The position numbers and the translations under genes are program-made. A DNA stretch of 62,273 bases from Nemertoderma westbladi. Taxonomy: Eukaryota; Xenacoelomorpha; Nemertodermatida; Nemertodermatidae. Shown here in pieces: positions 1 to 10,899 of the stretch. The notes under the pieces were generated by a model. That model searched no databases. It had not been told where the DNA came from and saw only the letters and a program-made list of their open reading frames with translations. The stretch covers positions 1 to 62,273 of the forward strand of contig JAUCBJ010002872.1 in NCBI GenBank assembly GCA_032718475.1, given 5' to 3'. Position 1 is the stretch's first letter, and each line of letters opens with the position of its first letter.

Positions 1-2275
1 GCTGTTCATTCATATACAACACTTTCTTGTCCCAGCGCGTACATACTCCACCCTTTGGTAAAGTAGAGACTACTGCTCCAATAACCATGGAACTCTGATA
101 TTCATGAGACTTACCTAACCAGTCCAATTGTCTACAGATCTCCTGAATCTCATCGGAAAACTCTATAATCCCGCTACTAAGGAAGTGTCGGGGGGCTACT
201 AATTTTGCATACAAATACTTAGCTATGTTATCCTTGTTACCATACCTGATGTTTAATGTATCCCAAACTTGTCTTAATCCTTCTGGATGTCCAATAAACT
301 TTAACGCCATTAACTTGGGAGGTCCTTCCAAGCACTTGATGAGGAACCTAAGTTTCTCTCCGTTAGATAGCACAGAGTTCTGTATGCTGTCTTTGTAATA
401 TTCGTTGAAAGGTAACCATTTCATCTCATCTCCATTGAATTTGACGATCTCTCCCACTTTGACCGCTTGGCGGGCTTCTGTTCTAGCCATCTGACGCGTA
501 AAGCTTTCTTGGGCCATCGTGTTATTTAATATCGAATTATCGGTATATAAATTTCTCGGATCATTGTCAGGTCTATAGGGAATATCATTAATAACAGGTC
601 TATAATCACCCTTAATAGGGTTTGCTATAGGAGTTTCTACTTCACTAGCAGTATAGATGCGTGTAGGCTCCACACCTTGCGCATGTAATACTTCAGACCT
701 AACAGGTTGACACAATGTTACAGGGGGTATTGGTATGCCCTTTTGTATATTGACTAATTTGTCGCGTTCCAGTGCGATACTTTGCTGCACTTCTTGCAAT
801 TCTGCCCTACCTTCCCTTACTGTTCCCTTAAGTTGGTGGACAGTCTCCTGCATCTGTCCGAGCAGGAGATTCATCCCCCGCCGTCCCTCCTCTACCCACT
901 CGACCGCCGAAGCGGGAGTCGCCAACATTGTAGCGGGCTGACGCGGGACGACGGGAGACAAATCTTTGATTTCTCTCTCAGCTTCCAGGACAGGGATATT
1001 CTCATGGACTGTTCTACCGGGTACAGGCAGTGTAGTACTGTGTAAAGGGAATTTAGAGTTAAGCTCTGGAAGTACAGGGGTCTCTAGCACAGAAGTGACT
1101 TTGGGAACGACAGGCCTAATTATTTCAGGCTCATCAACTATTGTAGGGAGTCTTTTGACCTGAATAATTTGTTCTGTGGGTTCTGTACTGCCTAAGTCTG
1201 CGCTAGTTAGTTGTCTTCTAACCGCCGGGGGCAAATTAGGCAATTTGTGGCGGTGAGATGTTTTTCTACGCCTGCTTAGACGAGATCTATTTCCTCCGCC
1301 TTCAGGATCGGTGGTTTCGCCTTCCTCCGATGATGTGTATCCTTGGCGTTTGGGAGTAGATCGACTCATCATCTGCATTTGATTAGCAGTTAACTGTTTA
1401 TTTATGCAGTCTTGCGTCTCTTGCAGATTTTCCAACTCCAGTTGGGTAGTCTCCTCAGACGCTCTCCGTTCTGCTTCTGCCACTGCCTTTGCTGCCTTTC
1501 TTTCTGCTTCTGCCGCCCCTGCCTTTCTTTCTGCTTCTGCTTCTGCCATTGCCGCTGTTACTGCTGCTGCCTTTCGGTCCTCTATCCGTTTTTTCTTTAC
1601 TTGTTCTTCCTGGACTCTAGCGAGGCGGAGTTTTTCATCAAATTTAGCTTGGTTCGAAGCTAACATTTCCGCATCGATTGCGTCCAACACAAGCTTGGTT
1701 CCTTCACTATTAGGGCGAAGTCCAGACAGTCGTCTCCTCAACTCTTCACCTCCTAGGAATCGCTGATAGTCTGACAGATAGATGTCAATGGCGTCTCTAG
1801 TTCGCGGCTTCTCTGCTGCTGTTAATTCGCTTTCCACTTCGCTTTCCACTTCGCTTTCCACTTGAGAAGAAGTGGCGTCGGTTGATTCTTCATAGGTTGG
1901 CCGCTCATCATAAACCGTATCCGCCATCTTCGCTCCGCGTTCGGGCGTCCGCTCAACAGTATCCGAACTACTGGAGCTATCGGGCCGCTGAGAACTAGGT
2001 TCTTGGCTAGGAGGTTGCTGCTGTTTGATAGCTGCTTCTTGATCCCGCTTGACTTGGGCCCGAGTGCCTATGGCAGACCAACGGCGCTTCACTAACTTCG
2101 CAAATTGCGAAATCGCTTCTACCAACCTAGGTTCTGACACAACCACTGCAGGGGTTGCCCTTCTTACAGTATGAGGGGTTTCAGACCTCGGTCTGGTATT
2201 CTCTACACTTTGATCTGAGAAACAGGCTGTTGTTTCTAGGAGACTATCTGACAGAGTTTGCCTTGTGTCAGCCAT
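1..2275 (-). CDS. Gag polyprotein of BEL/Pao element with N-terminal extension (partial)
   Basis: Starting at ATG 2275-2273 the minus strand is open for 758 complete codons to the window edge, so the protein is truncated by the window and not by a stop. The first dozen residues (MADTRQTLSDSLLE) match the start of the copy 2 protein. Copy 1 then has about 455 residues that copy 2 lacks, to about position 880. This stretch holds Ser- and Glu-rich segments, a VESE repeat, an Ala/Glu/Arg-rich probable coiled coil near residues 210-280 and a basic RSRLSRRRK segment. From about residue 467 (LLLGQMQETV) homology resumes, and the DUF1759-like capsid region follows from about residue 608 (FNGDEMKWLPFNEYYKD). 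Zinc knuckles would lie beyond the edge. The role is expected to be RNA packaging and particle assembly. The function of the extension is unknown. Confidence 0.75.
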   Translation of the reverse strand, partial: MADTRQTLSDSLLETTACFSDQSVENTRPRSETPHTVRRATPAVVVSEPRLVEAISQFAKLVKRRWSAIGTRAQVKRDQEAAIKQQQPPSQEPSSQRPDSSSSSDTVERTPERGAKMADTVYDERPTYEESTDATSSQVESEVESEVESELTAAEKPRTRDAIDIYLSDYQRFLGGEELRRRLSGLRPNSEGTKLVLDAIDAEMLASNQAKFDEKLRLARVQEEQVKKKRIEDRKAAAVTAAMAEAEAERKAGAAEAERKAAKAVAEAERRASEETTQLELENLQETQDCINKQLTANQMQMMSRSTPKRQGYTSSEEGETTDPEGGGNRSRLSRRRKTSHRHKLPNLPPAVRRQLTSADLGSTEPTEQIIQVKRLPTIVDEPEIIRPVVPKVTSVLETPVLPELNSKFPLHSTTLPVPGRTVHENIPVLEAEREIKDLSPVVPRQPATMLATPASAVEWVEEGRRGMNLLLGQMQETVHQLKGTVREGRAELQEVQQSIALERDKLVNIQKGIPIPPVTLCQPVRSEVLHAQGVEPTRIYTASEVETPIANPIKGDYRPVINDIPYRPDNDPRNLYTDNSILNNTMAQESFTRQMARTEARQAVKVGEIVKFNGDEMKWLPFNEYYKDSIQNSVLSNGEKLRFLIKCLEGPPKLMALKFIGHPEGLRQVWDTLNIRYGNKDNIAKYLYAKLVAPRHFLSSGIIEFSDEIQEICRQLDWLGKSHEYQSSMVIGAVVSTLPKGGVCTRWDKKVLYMNEQ

Positions 2276-4424
2276 GTTTGATTGTACAGTTGAATGCCTA
2301 CTGCTATATTACAGCTAAAGCAAGTCTAGTAATTCAGTATCACTGTTAGCCTAATAATTAATTACCGATACTGCTACTCAGTGTAGCGTGATATATATAT
2401 AATATATTAGAATACCGGTATGCTTATAATATATATATAAGTATTATTACAGACTAGAATTAATTACAGAATAACGGTATGATTTCAGTCCAAATTTATA
2501 GAAATAAATATAATAAGCCTATGGTAAATACCGGTATGTCAATTATTTTAGAATAATTGAATTTCTGAATATTTTAGGGTTACTTGGTTACTTTAACTTA
2601 CTTTATTACCGTTATTTAAGCAGTAGTCCAACTGATATGGAGACCTAGTTGTTGTATGGCAGGCCTACTATTTATAAATCGTTTGAGTTGATTTATAATA
2701 TATATATACCCGTTTAAAATGGGTTTTGTCAATATTTGAAATAAATGTTATTATTTCTGGGGTGAGTCACTACACAGAAGCTGTACGCTCTCAGTGGAGT
2801 GCTACTTATTGGACACTAAAACAGACAATTCTAATTTACCTAAGTTACTTAATACTACAAATTACGTACGATACGGGTGAGATTAATTCTCTAACTAAAC
2901 ACAACAAAAATATTACGTACGAAATTTTAGGGTAATTTTACAGGAAGTCTACAAACCAGCCTAACAAAGGGTTAGAATTCTGGTTATTACAAACGGACAG
3001 GATACTACGGTATTTGAAAATAATAAGTAGTAGTAAATACACTGTGTTGTCCAGATAGGAAAATACCACCGCCTGACGACCTATAACCGTATCGCTATAG
3101 GTACTACGTTATGTATCACGGAGTGTCCCTACCTAGAAGTTAATTACCGCGGTCTACCAGAACCAACGTGCCTATTAACCACTTTACAACACAAATATAC
3201 TGCCTACACACTAATTACCTTCGGAAAGCACTGTACACTAAACCCTAAATTAGGTACAAGTACTGGTACAACAAATAATCAGTAGTTAAAAATACTTGAA
3301 CAGCTAAAAGAACCACGGCATCTGCTGGAGTGACCGGTGCACAAAATCACCAGTCTTTACCTACGCCAAGCAGCCCGTGTAGTACCGGGGTTAATTTAAC
3401 TATAACGGTATATATAACAAGCACAATTACTGTAGGAATAAACTTAGGGACATGAATGTTGCGAATAATCGCATAAACTCTGAATAATAAATATTACGCT
3501 ACCCGTACAGAATACTCAAACAAAATACAAACCAAACGCTGGCAGACTACCATCAAGCCTAAATAAACTACTGTATGTGCAGATTCCAAAATGGTTAGTT
3601 AGTATGCGTTCTAACACGGTAGTACGACTTATTCTTTAAGAGGGGATTGACCTTACAGCTATGGCTGCCCCAACTTACTAACTGGCACTTTATCAGACAA
3701 ACTCTACACACGCAGCAATCTCTTCAGACCTAATAATAGCTAGACAACAATCCAGCCTACAAAATATCTGAGTAATAACTATTACGGTACCTGAACAGAC
3801 CACACAAACAAACACAGGCCTAAACGCTGGCAGAATACTGTCAAGCCTAAATAAACTACAGTATGTGCAGATTCCAAAATGGTTAGTTAGTATGCGTTCT
3901 AACACGGTAGTACGACTTATCCTTTAAGAGGGGATTGACCTTACATCTATGGCTGCCCCAACTTACTAACTGGCACTCTATCGGACAAACTCTACACACG
4001 CAGTAATCTCTCCAAACCCAACAACAATCCGACAACAGTCCGGCCTACAATTATCTGAACAATCTGAGCAGACTTACACGTCTTCAGCTCAATATTAACT
4101 TACATGTAAATAAAACCGACAGAAATAAGTAAAATCTCAATAAAAAACCAGGGCGGCCGTCCCTGATTAAATACTAAGACCTACCAGTATACAATAATCA
4201 AAATCGAATAATACTAATGTACTTATACTGGAAGTACCGGTTAGGACAGTTGGGCCTACGGACCTACAGAAGTACCGGTTCTGGCAGTTGGACCTACGGA
4301 CCTACAGCAGTACCGGTTCTGGCAGTTGGGCCTACTGACCTATAGAAGTACCGGTTCAGGTTTACCGGTCGACCGGTACTTTCAACTTTATTGCTTACTG
4401 CAATAAAGAAGCAATAACTGTTAT
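2276..4424 (-). other. Untranslated leader of BEL/Pao copy 1, with internal duplications
   Basis: About 2.1 kb between the 5' LTR and the Gag start codon, AT-rich and without a convincing ORF. It aligns with the leader of copy 2 (34030-36252). Two structures stand out. A roughly 190 bp segment is present twice about 285 bp apart (near 3537-3722 and 3822-4014). A unit of about 36 bp containing GTACCGGTTCTGGCAGTTGG is repeated three to four times at about 4235-4370, just inside the LTR. I could not identify a tRNA primer-binding site next to the LTR. Confidence 0.6.
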
Positions 4425-5957
4425 TGTACGCGCTTTTGAAGACCTTTAGCAGTTTAACCTGCCAAAATTTATATGTCTTTTGGTTTATATATAGACTTTA
4501 GAAGTTGACAAATATTTAATACCAATAAACACAACATTAGCAGAAGCCAGCCTAGTGCGCGTCCATTCACCCGCTGGATATACCCGGGAGACTGGATTCT
4601 GAGGGCTTAGATTATTATTGCAGTGTAAGCTTACTGTATTGTATTATTCGATTGATCGTTAATAAATAATTTCTGACTAATATTATTCACTTTCGGGAAA
4701 TATTAACAGTTCCTTTAGGACGTGGCGCTCTATCTAAGTAAACAGAGATATGACTTATACTAATCACAACGGTAAGTCGGTAAGGCTTATGATTCACGTA
4801 TGAGGCGCATTCTTTAGGAAATGCTTAGTTATCAGTCACAATCAGGCACACTACCGGTAACACACAATACTGCTCACTAATTTGCCGACCGTCAATGAAT
4901 TTTATCATATATAAAGAAAACAGCAACGGATTCATGTAGTGCTTATCAAATAGCATTAAATTCACTACAAACCACAATAATATAAGTCGCAATCGCTGTA
5001 TATAACCCGTCTCTCTAACCTGTAGTGTATCAAGAAAATTGGGAAATTTGGGTTCTTTATATATGTTCTCCAAATAATATTCAACCAAAACACAACAGTA
5101 AACAGCATTAAGACGGTATGTTAAGTTATGATATGAACTGGACTGATATGGACCGATAACAGTTATACGCTCTATAATCTTAAGCCTACTAATGTTTCTT
5201 CTAAAGTCTGAAACGAATTGACTCTAGAGCCGGTGTTCCTGGCCTAGATAGAAGGAACACAACAGTAAAAAAGAAAAAACAGTAAGACTGAACACTCCTA
5301 GCATGATCAGCCGAATATCTCCACATCGACAGAAAAAATCGCTCTGATTGGCTTAAGCTAAACAAAGAACTACGTGTCCAATGGCTGCTCCCATGTCAGC
5401 AACCAGCTGTTAGATGTCGTAATCTGAATCATCAAGGATAAGCTGTGTAAAGGTATTTGGTGCATTGCAGGTTTTTTGCCTTACCATGTCCGCCAAAACA
5501 CGTATATAGAAGAATGACTTTTATGTCCGTTAAAACACTTATAACGGTACCTTGCGGGCGAGGGGAAATTATATATAGTTAGAGAGCCTTTTAGAGTATT
5601 CCAGCGCCTAGGGGGGAAACTGGATTGCGAAGCAAAAGGGCCAGTTATATCCCACAGAAGCTTTTACACAGTTGTTCTCGCTCAGAAAGGTAAACAAAGA
5701 CCGTAATGCATTGCGCGGTTTTCCGTAGGCCTCTGTTCAAGATAAAATGAAAATCGCTCTGATTGGCTGAGTTGAGCGAGCTGAACAAAGAGAGGCTCCA
5801 CGTGTACAGTAAACCAGCTGGCAGATTTCGTCATCTGAATTACAGTCTTTAGAGTATTAAGCGCATTGCGGAGAAAATGGCTTGTTATGTCCGCTAAAAC
5901 ACCTACACAGTATATTGCGGAGAAAAATGACCTGTTATATCCGCAAAAGCTTTTACA
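4425..5957 (-). repeat. 5' LTR of BEL/Pao copy 1
   Basis: On the plus strand the segment begins TGTACGCGC and ends GCTTTTACA, so on the element strand it has TGT...ACA ends. Its inner end (TACGCGCTTTTGAAGACC) and outer end (GCAAAAGCTTTTACA) match the ends of the copy 2 LTR (TTCGCGCTTTCAGACC and GTAAAAGCTTTTACA). Near its outer end it has internal repeats of a motif resembling TTATATCCGCAAAAGCTTTTACA (around 5640, 5890 and 5940), which help explain why it is about 1.53 kb against 1.22 kb in copy 2. The partner LTR is outside the window. Confidence 0.65.
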
Positions 5958-6381
5958 TGTACAGAAGCCCAGAATATGCACCTTTGTTTGACAAACGTCC
6001 GACACCTAAAATATGTCCGTAATGCGATTGGATTTCAAACATGATTATATGGCTTTAACCGGCACTAAAATGTCACATAAAACAATAGTTAATTCCAGCA
6101 AGTAGTTAACCAATTTGTTCTGAGGAAGGGCCAGGATCCGTAGTACATACCGTTTCGAGATTCCCACTTTTGAAGGTCTACCAAACTAATTTACTGAATC
6201 CATAGGGTAACCGTCAATGAACTACAATTTATTTATGTTCGATAAGCATGTGGAATAGTCGTTGGTATTACCATCACTACTAAACTATATGACTGTGCTA
6301 CCTGTTACCTGTTTCGTTAGGCCAATGATTTTACTTTCAAGATGGGTCATTGTTATAAATGTTGTCGCGCTCAAGACTCAA

Positions 6382-6706
6382 GTGCTGTTACCCCCCCCCC
6401 CCCCCCCCCCCCCCCCTAATCCTGTTAGACCATGTATATAATTTTATTATTACTCATTTCCCTCATTTGATAACATCATTGCTTATTTTTACCGTCTCCA
6501 TAACTTGCACTTTTCCCCAAATTGGTAACATCTATTTATTGTTTTGGAGAGAAAAATAATAGTATGTTTTTGCTTATCAGTAATCTACAGTAGATCGAAA
6601 CATTTTGAAATATTGTATGTGTTTGGGGGGTGGGGGGTAACAGGAATGGGGGTGGGGTGGGGGGGGGGGATCGCTAAGTGCGACGGTGGGAGGGGGGTAA
6701 CAGCAC
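6382..6706. repeat. Inverted repeat with poly-C and poly-G arms
   Basis: The left arm reads AGTGCTGTTA followed by 26 C (6391-6416). The right arm is G-rich (6626-6700) and ends GGGGGGTAACAGCAC, the reverse complement of the left arm. The roughly 200 bp between the arms is AT-rich. This looks like a small foldback element resembling, in reverse sense, the poly-G elements at 45657 and 61484. No target-site duplication was recognised. Confidence 0.5.
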
Positions 6707-6740
6707 GGGACGATACTTCCATTGATTTATCCACATTAGT

Positions 6741-7830
6741 ACAAATATAAGAAACTGGAGAAGTCTGTTATAATTCGAACGTCCGACACCAAAATTCCGA
6801 CACAAAACGTCCGACACCATTTAATTTACAATCAAACTGCAATAAACTGTGTGTTAAGAGTGATGATATTAAAAAGTTTGATATATATTAGTTAACCACA
6901 TAGTTGCAGATTATTGTGGTTAACCATAATTTAACCATTTAGCAATAATACATAAAAAAAGCGATAAAAAAATGTACAGTTCGATAAACATTGCATAGCT
7001 TGAAAAGTTGTGAACGAAATTATTTTATTTTTCTACCCCCGTAAAGCAGAGATGTTGTTTAAGACTAAGCGAATATGAACCCTCGCCTTCATTACCAACA
7101 AAGTACAAATAAAAGAAACTGGAGAAGTCTGCTATAATTCGAACGTCCGACACCAAAATTCCGACACAAAACGTCCGACACCATTTAATTTACAATCAAA
7201 CTGCAAAAACTGTGTGTTAAGAGTGATGATATTAAAAAGTTTGATATATATTAGTTAACCACATAGTTGCAGATTATTGTGGTTAACCATAATTTAACCA
7301 TTTAGCAATAATACATAAAAAAAGCGATAAAAAAATGTACAGTTCGATAAACATTGCATAGCTTGAAAAGTTGTGAACGAAATTATTTTATTTTTCTACC
7401 CCCGTAAAGCAGAGATGTTGTTTAAGACTAAGCGAATATGAACCCTCGCATTCATTTCCAACAAAGTACAAATAAAAGAACCCGGATTAGTGGGAAATCC
7501 AAACGTCCGACACCAAACGTCCGACACCATTTCAATTCCAATCAAACTACAAAAACTGTATGTTAGATTTAGGAAATTACAAAGGTTGGATTAATAATAG
7601 GTAATAATAGGTAGCCAAATAGTTTATGATCACTGTGGTTAGCCAAAATTTGCAAAAGCTCTCATCGGCACTGTTACACGAATGTTTGAATTTTTACCCA
7701 AAAATTACTGTCCCAAAACTCAAACGTCAGACACCCACTTTTTAAACTCCAATTTCTAAAAGTCCAGTATAGTTATCAGTGGACTCATTATGAGTTCTCA
7801 TATAGAGCTTCGAATTTGGGGTAGTATAAG
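6741..7830. repeat. Tandem repeat of ~364 bp unit, 2 full copies plus diverged copy
   Basis: Unit 1 starts at 6741, unit 2 at 7105 and a diverged third at 7468, giving periods of 364 and 363 bp. Units 1 and 2 are nearly identical over their whole length, differing by a few substitutions and small indels near 6832 versus 7195. Unit 3 keeps the start (ACAAATAAAAGAA), the GTCCGACACC motifs and a weak AACCACA-type middle before decaying. A further GTCCGACACC lies near 7909. Confidence 0.75.
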
Positions 7831-8931
7831 CATTACTCTGATTGACCTTGAATTAACAACTTCCTACAAATAGTAAAAAACAACCAAAATTTGGGTTTGC
7901 CCCAACGTCCGACACCACGGAATTCACCATAAGCTTGTATTAAAGTAACACTTTAAAAGGCATTTTACCTGTATATTGGCCGAGTTTAGATGCTCACTCC
8001 CAGCAGCCCAGGTTTTAGACTCATGTAGTACTGCCGTACTGCTGTATACAGTTGGGTATTCTCAGCGAGATTTGGTTTCCTCATGAAACCAAATCTGGTT
8101 TCACTCTTACTCTAAATTGAAACCAAATCTGGTTTCCTTTGAGATCTCAGGACATCAAAGGATGCCCGACTTTGCTACTGGGATATGAGTGACATGTATC
8201 TGAGAGTCAATTGCCTAACAACAAGCACTGCAGCACTGGCTGGAAGTTGGTGCTCTTCTATCTGTCTATTTCATGTATTTAGCCCTGAGGCCATGTTCTC
8301 CTGTAGGAAGGTACCTCTGTTTACAGTAGGTACCTAAACTAAGGCTTTGCTTTATATACACCAGAGTCTTGGGTAGCTAGCTGGCTAGCACAGCATTGCC
8401 CAAGGCTAATAATATACCATAGCCAAGGCAGGTTATTAACCTCCAACCCGCAATAGTCCACAGTCCTTACAGCCTTAATCAGTTACTATTATATCCCTAT
8501 AGGGATAGTTAGTTTTATTGTGTAGCCAAACCTGTTGCTGCCTGGCTGCTGTGTGTTGGTGTGGAAGTAATTAATGGTGGTCTAGAGTAAGGAGAGACAA
8601 GAGAGTGGGTTTAACAGTTTAATGTGGAATATGGCTATTGCTATTAATCTCTATGCTTATATGGCTGCAGCCCAATATTGCCAGATATTGGTGATTGGTA
8701 TTGGGTTTTAGTTAAGTTCCCAGGTACCTGGCTCTGGCAGCCTGGACAAACGACCAAAGGACATATGTTCCGCGGGACTGTATGTTCCCGGACATTATGT
8801 TCCCAAAAAATACCAAAAATGTGGGAACATAGGCCTATATTCTGTCCGAGTGTCCGACAGTAATAATGCAAACATAATGTCCGGAAACATATAATAAATA
8901 GGTAATCATAATATTAGGGTGTAAACGTTGC

Positions 8932-9734
8932 GACAGTGGTGCAGACAGTGGTGCAGACACCTGGTGCGGACAGTGGTGCAGACACCTGGTGCGGACAGTG
9001 GTGCAGACACCTGGTGCTGGTACGGACAGTGGTGCAGACACCTGGTGCTGGTACGGACAGTGGTGCAGACACTGGTGCAGACAGTGGTGCAGACACTGGT
9101 GCAGACAGTGGTGCATGGTGCAGACACTGGTGCAGACAGTGGTGCAGACACTGGTGCAGACAGTGGTGCACACAGTGGTGCAGGCAGTGGTGCAGACACC
9201 TGGTGCGGACAGTGGTGCAGACAGTGGTGCAGGCAGTGGTGCAGACACCTGGTGCAGACAGTGGTGCAGACACTGGTGCAGACAGTGGTGCAGACAGTGG
9301 TACAGACAGTGGTGCAGACAGTGGTGCAGACAGTGGTGCAGGCAGTGGTGCAGACACCTGGTGCGGACAGTGGTGCAGGCAGTGGTGCAGACACCTAGTG
9401 CGGACAGTGGTGCAGACAGTGGTGCAGGCAGTGGTGCAGACACCTGGTGCAGACAGTGGTGCAAACAGTGGTGCATGGTGCAGACACTGGTGCAGACAGT
9501 GGTGCAGACAGTGGTGCAGACAGTGGTGCACACAGTGGTGCATGCAGTGGTGCAGGCAGTGGTGCAGACACCTGGTGCAGACAGTGGTGCAGACACTGGT
9601 GCAGACAGTGGTGCAGACAGTGGTGCAGACAGTGGTGCAGACAGTGGTGCAGACAGTGGTGCAGACAGTGGTGCAGACAGTGGTGCACACAGTGGTGCAG
9701 GCAGTGGTGCAGGCAGTGGTGCAGACACCTGGTG
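8932..9734. repeat. GTGGTGCAGACA-type minisatellite, ~800 bp
   Basis: A nearly uninterrupted array of 12 bp (GTGGTGCAGACA) and 15 bp (GTGGTGCAGACACCT) variants with occasional GTGGTGCATG and GTGGTGCACACA forms. Because the unit is a multiple of three, most frames are open on both strands and give low-complexity Cys/Thr/Gln/Val peptides. I treat these as artefacts. Confidence 0.9.
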
Positions 9735-10899
9735 AAAATACTGTCAGACTGAAATACCAGACAGCCAGAGTACCACAAAACACAATACCACCAGGCACTA
9801 GCTGACTAGGCCAGTAGGCCTATCTGGCCTAATATATTATATTTTATCATAGACTTTATTATCTACAAATATGCGAGTAACTACTGAAAGGTTGTACATG
9901 AAGTAGGGAGGACGTATGTACAGATGTAGTACAAGCCGGGGTGCGTGCGGGTGAATGTGCCCTGACTGCCTGATTACAAATAATTATAAGTGGTGTGTTG
10001 TGTGTACGAAGTGTGTTGTGTGTGTTTGATTGTTTATACATGACCTACTTTATTCAGAGTATGTTTAATTTGTTTACCTTTACAGGAGCACTGGAGCCAC
10101 TGCTTATTGCTGTATAATAAAACGAGCTCATTAAGTTTTTGTCTCATTCTGGGGAGATAAATTCACTAACTACAGTAAGGTCTCAGGAATTGAGTATTCT
10201 TGGCCCTTGGGTATTCTTAGCCCGCAAAACAATAACGTTTATTGTTTTGGTTCCCCCAATACTCATCTGAATCCTGCTCCTTTACTAACCTGCTCGCCCC
10301 TTTACTGTCTGCACCAGTGTCTGCACCACTGTTTGCACCACTGTCAGCACCACTGTCTGCACCAGTGTCTACTGTTTAGTCTGCAAAGGGCCATCCCGCA
10401 TTGTTAGCTGAAAAAACAAATAGTAAAAAAATGAACTAATATAAAATAACAATAGAAACAATAGAATAAATGGCCTGCAGCGAACTTTTTCTCAACGAAT
10501 TTCAGATATTGTTACATATTTGGAATCCTTGCAAGGCAAGCTTTTTAATGATATGAAAAAAAATACGACTAATGTGAAGAATGTCCACGATACGGAGGAG
10601 GGTGCGATTTCGCAAAAGACACTTTTTTAAAACGCTTATAAAAAGAATTTAAAGGCAAAATCGAAAATTCCGGCTTCATGGGGTCATCGACGGTAAGTAG
10701 AACTAGTGGTGTTTCAAATTTCAAGCAATATGATAAAGATTTGTAGAAAAATCTGGGGGGGGGGGGGGAGGTCCGTGTCATCAGAAAATGACACTATATT
10801 ACGGGTCATGGTATACTGTACGATCTTTCACATGAAACCAACGAAAACTGGTAAAAGTTTCCGAGTCGTCAACTCCATTCACACTTTTACTGGGCACTA
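9735..10899. other. Non-genic stretch with inverted minisatellite remnant
   Basis: No convincing gene. At about 10309-10372 there are five to six units of the 8932 minisatellite in reverse complement (CTGCACCACTGT). A run of 14 G lies at 10755-10768. The rest is AT-rich unique-looking sequence. Confidence 0.5.

Larger units (their letters stand above)
1..5957 (-). mobile_element. BEL/Pao-type LTR retrotransposon copy 1, 5' half (runs off left edge)
   Basis: Read on the minus strand this is a 5' LTR (5957-4425), a long untranslated leader (4424-2276) and the start of a Gag reading frame (2275 to the left edge). Its Gag and leader align closely by eye with the complete element at 26693-37471, including near-identical stretches around 420-700 versus 33530-33810. 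That likeness gives the family assignment. The 3' half and second LTR lie outside the window, so target-site duplication and autonomy cannot be judged. The LTR is longer than that of copy 2 and clearly diverged, so the two belong to sister subfamilies and are not recent duplicates. Confidence 0.8.
5958..8048. other. Repeat-rich non-genic stretch
   Basis: No supportable ORF. The stretch is made of a poly-C/poly-G inverted repeat (6382-6706), tandem copies of a roughly 364 bp unit and scattered copies of the decamer GTCCGACACC (for example near 5997, 6780, 6810, 7146, 7174, 7505 and 7518). Short reading frames through the homopolymer runs are artefacts of composition. Confidence 0.6.

Noticed and set aside
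1404-1766. Plus-strand ORF rich in Ser, Ala and Phe
   Set aside because: Antisense shadow of the Ala/Glu-rich coiled-coil segment of the minus-strand Gag extension.
8835-9805. Several overlapping ORFs of 100-297 codons rich in Cys, His, Thr, Val and Gln on both strands
   Set aside because: They arise because the minisatellite unit length is a multiple of three with no stop codons; open in almost all frames, no domains.
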